Of a stretch of DNA of 64,000 nucleotides, positions 62,346-64,000 are shown in pieces. The first letter of the stretch is position 1. Every line of letters begins with the position of its first letter. The position numbers were made by a program, and so were the translations under genes. Origin of the DNA: Locusta migratoria. Lineage: Eukaryota > Arthropoda > Insecta > Orthoptera > Acrididae. The DNA lies in assembly GCA_026315105.1 (NCBI GenBank), contig CM048748.1, positions 478,915,150 to 478,979,149 of the forward strand, in the 5' to 3' direction. The notes beneath the pieces are model-generated. The model was given only the letters and a program-made list of their open reading frames with translations, had not been told where the DNA came from and did no database searches.

Positions 62346-64000
62346 GCTCCTTCGCAGCTCTAGCCCACACCATCCCTTATTCTCCTGCACTCCTTCGCTA
62401 CTCTATCCCACACCGCTCCTCATCCTCCTGCGTTCCTTCGCTACTCTGTCCTACACCATCCCTCATTCTCCTCCACTCCTTCGCTACTCTATCCCACACC
62501 ATCCCTCATCCTCCTGCGCTCCTTCGCTACTCTATCCTACACCATCCCTCATTCTCCTGAACTCCTTCGCTACTCTATCCCACACCATCCCTCATCCTTC
62601 TGCACTCCTCCGCTAGTCTATCCCACACCATCCCTCATCCTCCTGCACTCCTTTGCTACTCTATCCCACACCATCCTCATCCTCCTGCGCTCCTTTGCTA
62701 CTCTATCCCATACCGGCCTTCATCCTCCTGCGCTCCTTCGCTACTCTAACCCACACCATCCCTCATCCTCCTGCACTCCGTCGCTACTCTATCCCACACC
62801 TCCCTTCATCCTCCTGTGCTCCTTTGCTACTCTATCCCACACCGCCCTTCATCCTTCTGTGCTCCTTTGCTACTCTACCCCACACCATCCCTCATCCTCC
62901 TGCGCTCCTTTGCTACTCTATCCCATACCGCCCTTCATCCTCTTGCGCTCCTTCGCTACTCTAACCCACACCATCCCTCATCCTCCTGCACTCCATCGCT
63001 ACTCTATCCCACACCTCCCTTCATCCTCCTGTGCTCCTTTGCTACTCTATCCCACACCGCCCTTCATCCTCCTGCGCTCCTTCGCTACTCTATTCCACAC
63101 CATCCCTCATCCTCCTGCACTCCTTCGCTACTCTAACCCACACCATCCTCATCCTCCTGCGCTCCTTTGCTACTCTATCCCATACCGCCCTTCATCTTCC
63201 TGCGCTCCTTCGCTACTATAACCCACACCATCCCTCATCCACCTGCGCTCCTTTGCTACTCTATCCCACACCGCCCTTCATCCTTCTGTGCTCCTTTGCT
63301 ACTCTACCCCACACCATCTCTCATCCTCCTGCGCTCTTTCGCTACTCTATCCCACACCATCCCTCATCCTCCTGCGCTCCTTCGCTACTTTATCCCACAC
63401 CGCCCTTCATCCTTCTGTGCTCCTTTGCTACTCTACCCCACACCATCCCTCATCCTCCTGTGCTCTTTCGCTACTCTATCCCACACTATCCCTCATCCTC
63501 CTGCGCTCCTTCGCTACTTTATCCCATACCATCCCTCATCCTCCTATGCTCCTTCGCTACTCTATCCCACACCATCCCTCATCCTCCTGCGCTCTTTCGC
63601 TACTCTAACCAGCATTATCCCTCATCCTCCTGTGCTCCTTCGCTACTCTATCCCACACCATCGCTCATCCTCCTGCGCTCCATCGCTACTTTATCCCACA
63701 CCATCCCTCATCCTCCTAGGCTCCTTCGCTACTCTATCCCACACCATCCCTCATCCTCCTGCGCTCTTTCGCTACTCTAACCCACATTATCCCTCATTCT
63801 CCTGCACTCCTTCGCTACTCTATCCCACACCATCCTTCATCCTCCTGCGCTCCTGCGCTACTCTATCCCACACCATCCCTCGTCCCCCTGCACTCCTTTG
63901 CTACTCTATCCCACACCATCCTCATCCTCCTGCGCTCCTTTGCTACTCTATCCCACACCATCCCTCATCCTCCTGCACTCCTTCGCTACTCTAACCCACA
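62335..64000 (+). repeat. 43-bp tandem array, continues past the window end
   Basis: About 38 head-to-tail units, with consensus parts CCATCCCTCATCCTCCTGCG and CTCCTTCGCTACTCTATCCC. Units vary at a few positions (CACC/TACC, CGCC/CATC, CTTTG/CTTCG). Variants recur every 215 bases (5 units) in places, for example CTAACCCACACC at 62,746 and 62,961. Occasional units lack one base. Frames of up to 275 codons across it are artefacts. Confidence 0.97.

Noticed and set aside
62309..63994. Long plus-strand frames (up to 275 codons) rich in Ser, Pro and Leu
   Set aside because: They are read-through of a 43-bp tandem repeat without stops. Three overlapping frames give the same peptide in rotation, so there is no evidence of a gene.
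1..64000. CRISPR arrays, bacterial operons, prophage or viral genes
   Set aside because: No spacer-repeat arrays, ribosome binding sites or bacterial gene clusters. The only retrovirus-like element is a Gypsy retrotransposon without an env frame.

Overview
This window looks like intergenic DNA from a large, repeat-rich arthropod genome, most likely a locust-like orthopteran. I infer the organism from the repeat content: many copies of a tRNA-derived SINE with a shared tail, Tc1/mariner elements, several LINE families, Helitrons and a Gypsy element. I found no intact host gene, no rRNA, no CRISPR array and no bacterial or viral gene set. Nearly every long reading frame is a transposon remnant or lies in low-complexity DNA.

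Layout. 1-7,000: an I-like LINE with an RNase H domain (minus strand, about 1,603-4,450, split by a SINE), a 26-bp minisatellite (5,971-6,126) and an AT/GT microsatellite. 7,100-9,500: a 152-bp inverted repeat pair and two repeats that have second copies elsewhere in the window. 10,600-12,990: a decayed LINE and three SINEs. 14,187-15,700: a Tc1-like transposon with an internal duplication. 15,900-22,520: mariner fragments, a 5'-truncated LINE with target-site duplications (TSDs), SINE fragments and short tandem duplications. 23,187-29,192: an almost complete Gypsy LTR retrotransposon on the minus strand, with 449-bp LTRs, a 5-bp TSD, a primer-binding site, a polypurine tract, and two single-base frameshifts in pol. 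29,600-36,570: LINE reverse transcriptase (RT) scraps, mariner pieces, the first Helitron copy, and a repeat hit twice by SINEs at one site.

36,575-42,680 is a four-level nest: a LINE reverse transcriptase is split by a Helitron (36,954-42,088), which holds a 4-kb LINE with 13-bp TSDs (37,864-41,832), which holds a SINE with 11-bp TSDs (40,526-40,719). 43,020-53,800: more LINEs, including the longest copy of one family (47,487-50,575), plus SINEs. 53,976-56,231: a DNA element with 21-bp terminal inverted repeats and a 3-bp TSD, inserted into a SINE. 56,846-62,345: LINEs, SINEs and GC-rich blocks. From 62,335 to the window end: a 43-bp tandem repeat that continues beyond the window.

How the parts relate: the SINEs fall into several head types on one common tail. 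That tail carries a short stem-loop with compensatory changes, also seen at a LINE-like 3' end near 61,150, which suggests a SINE-LINE partnership. TSDs and nesting give a relative order of insertions. All family names come from motifs read by eye and from memory; no database search was run.
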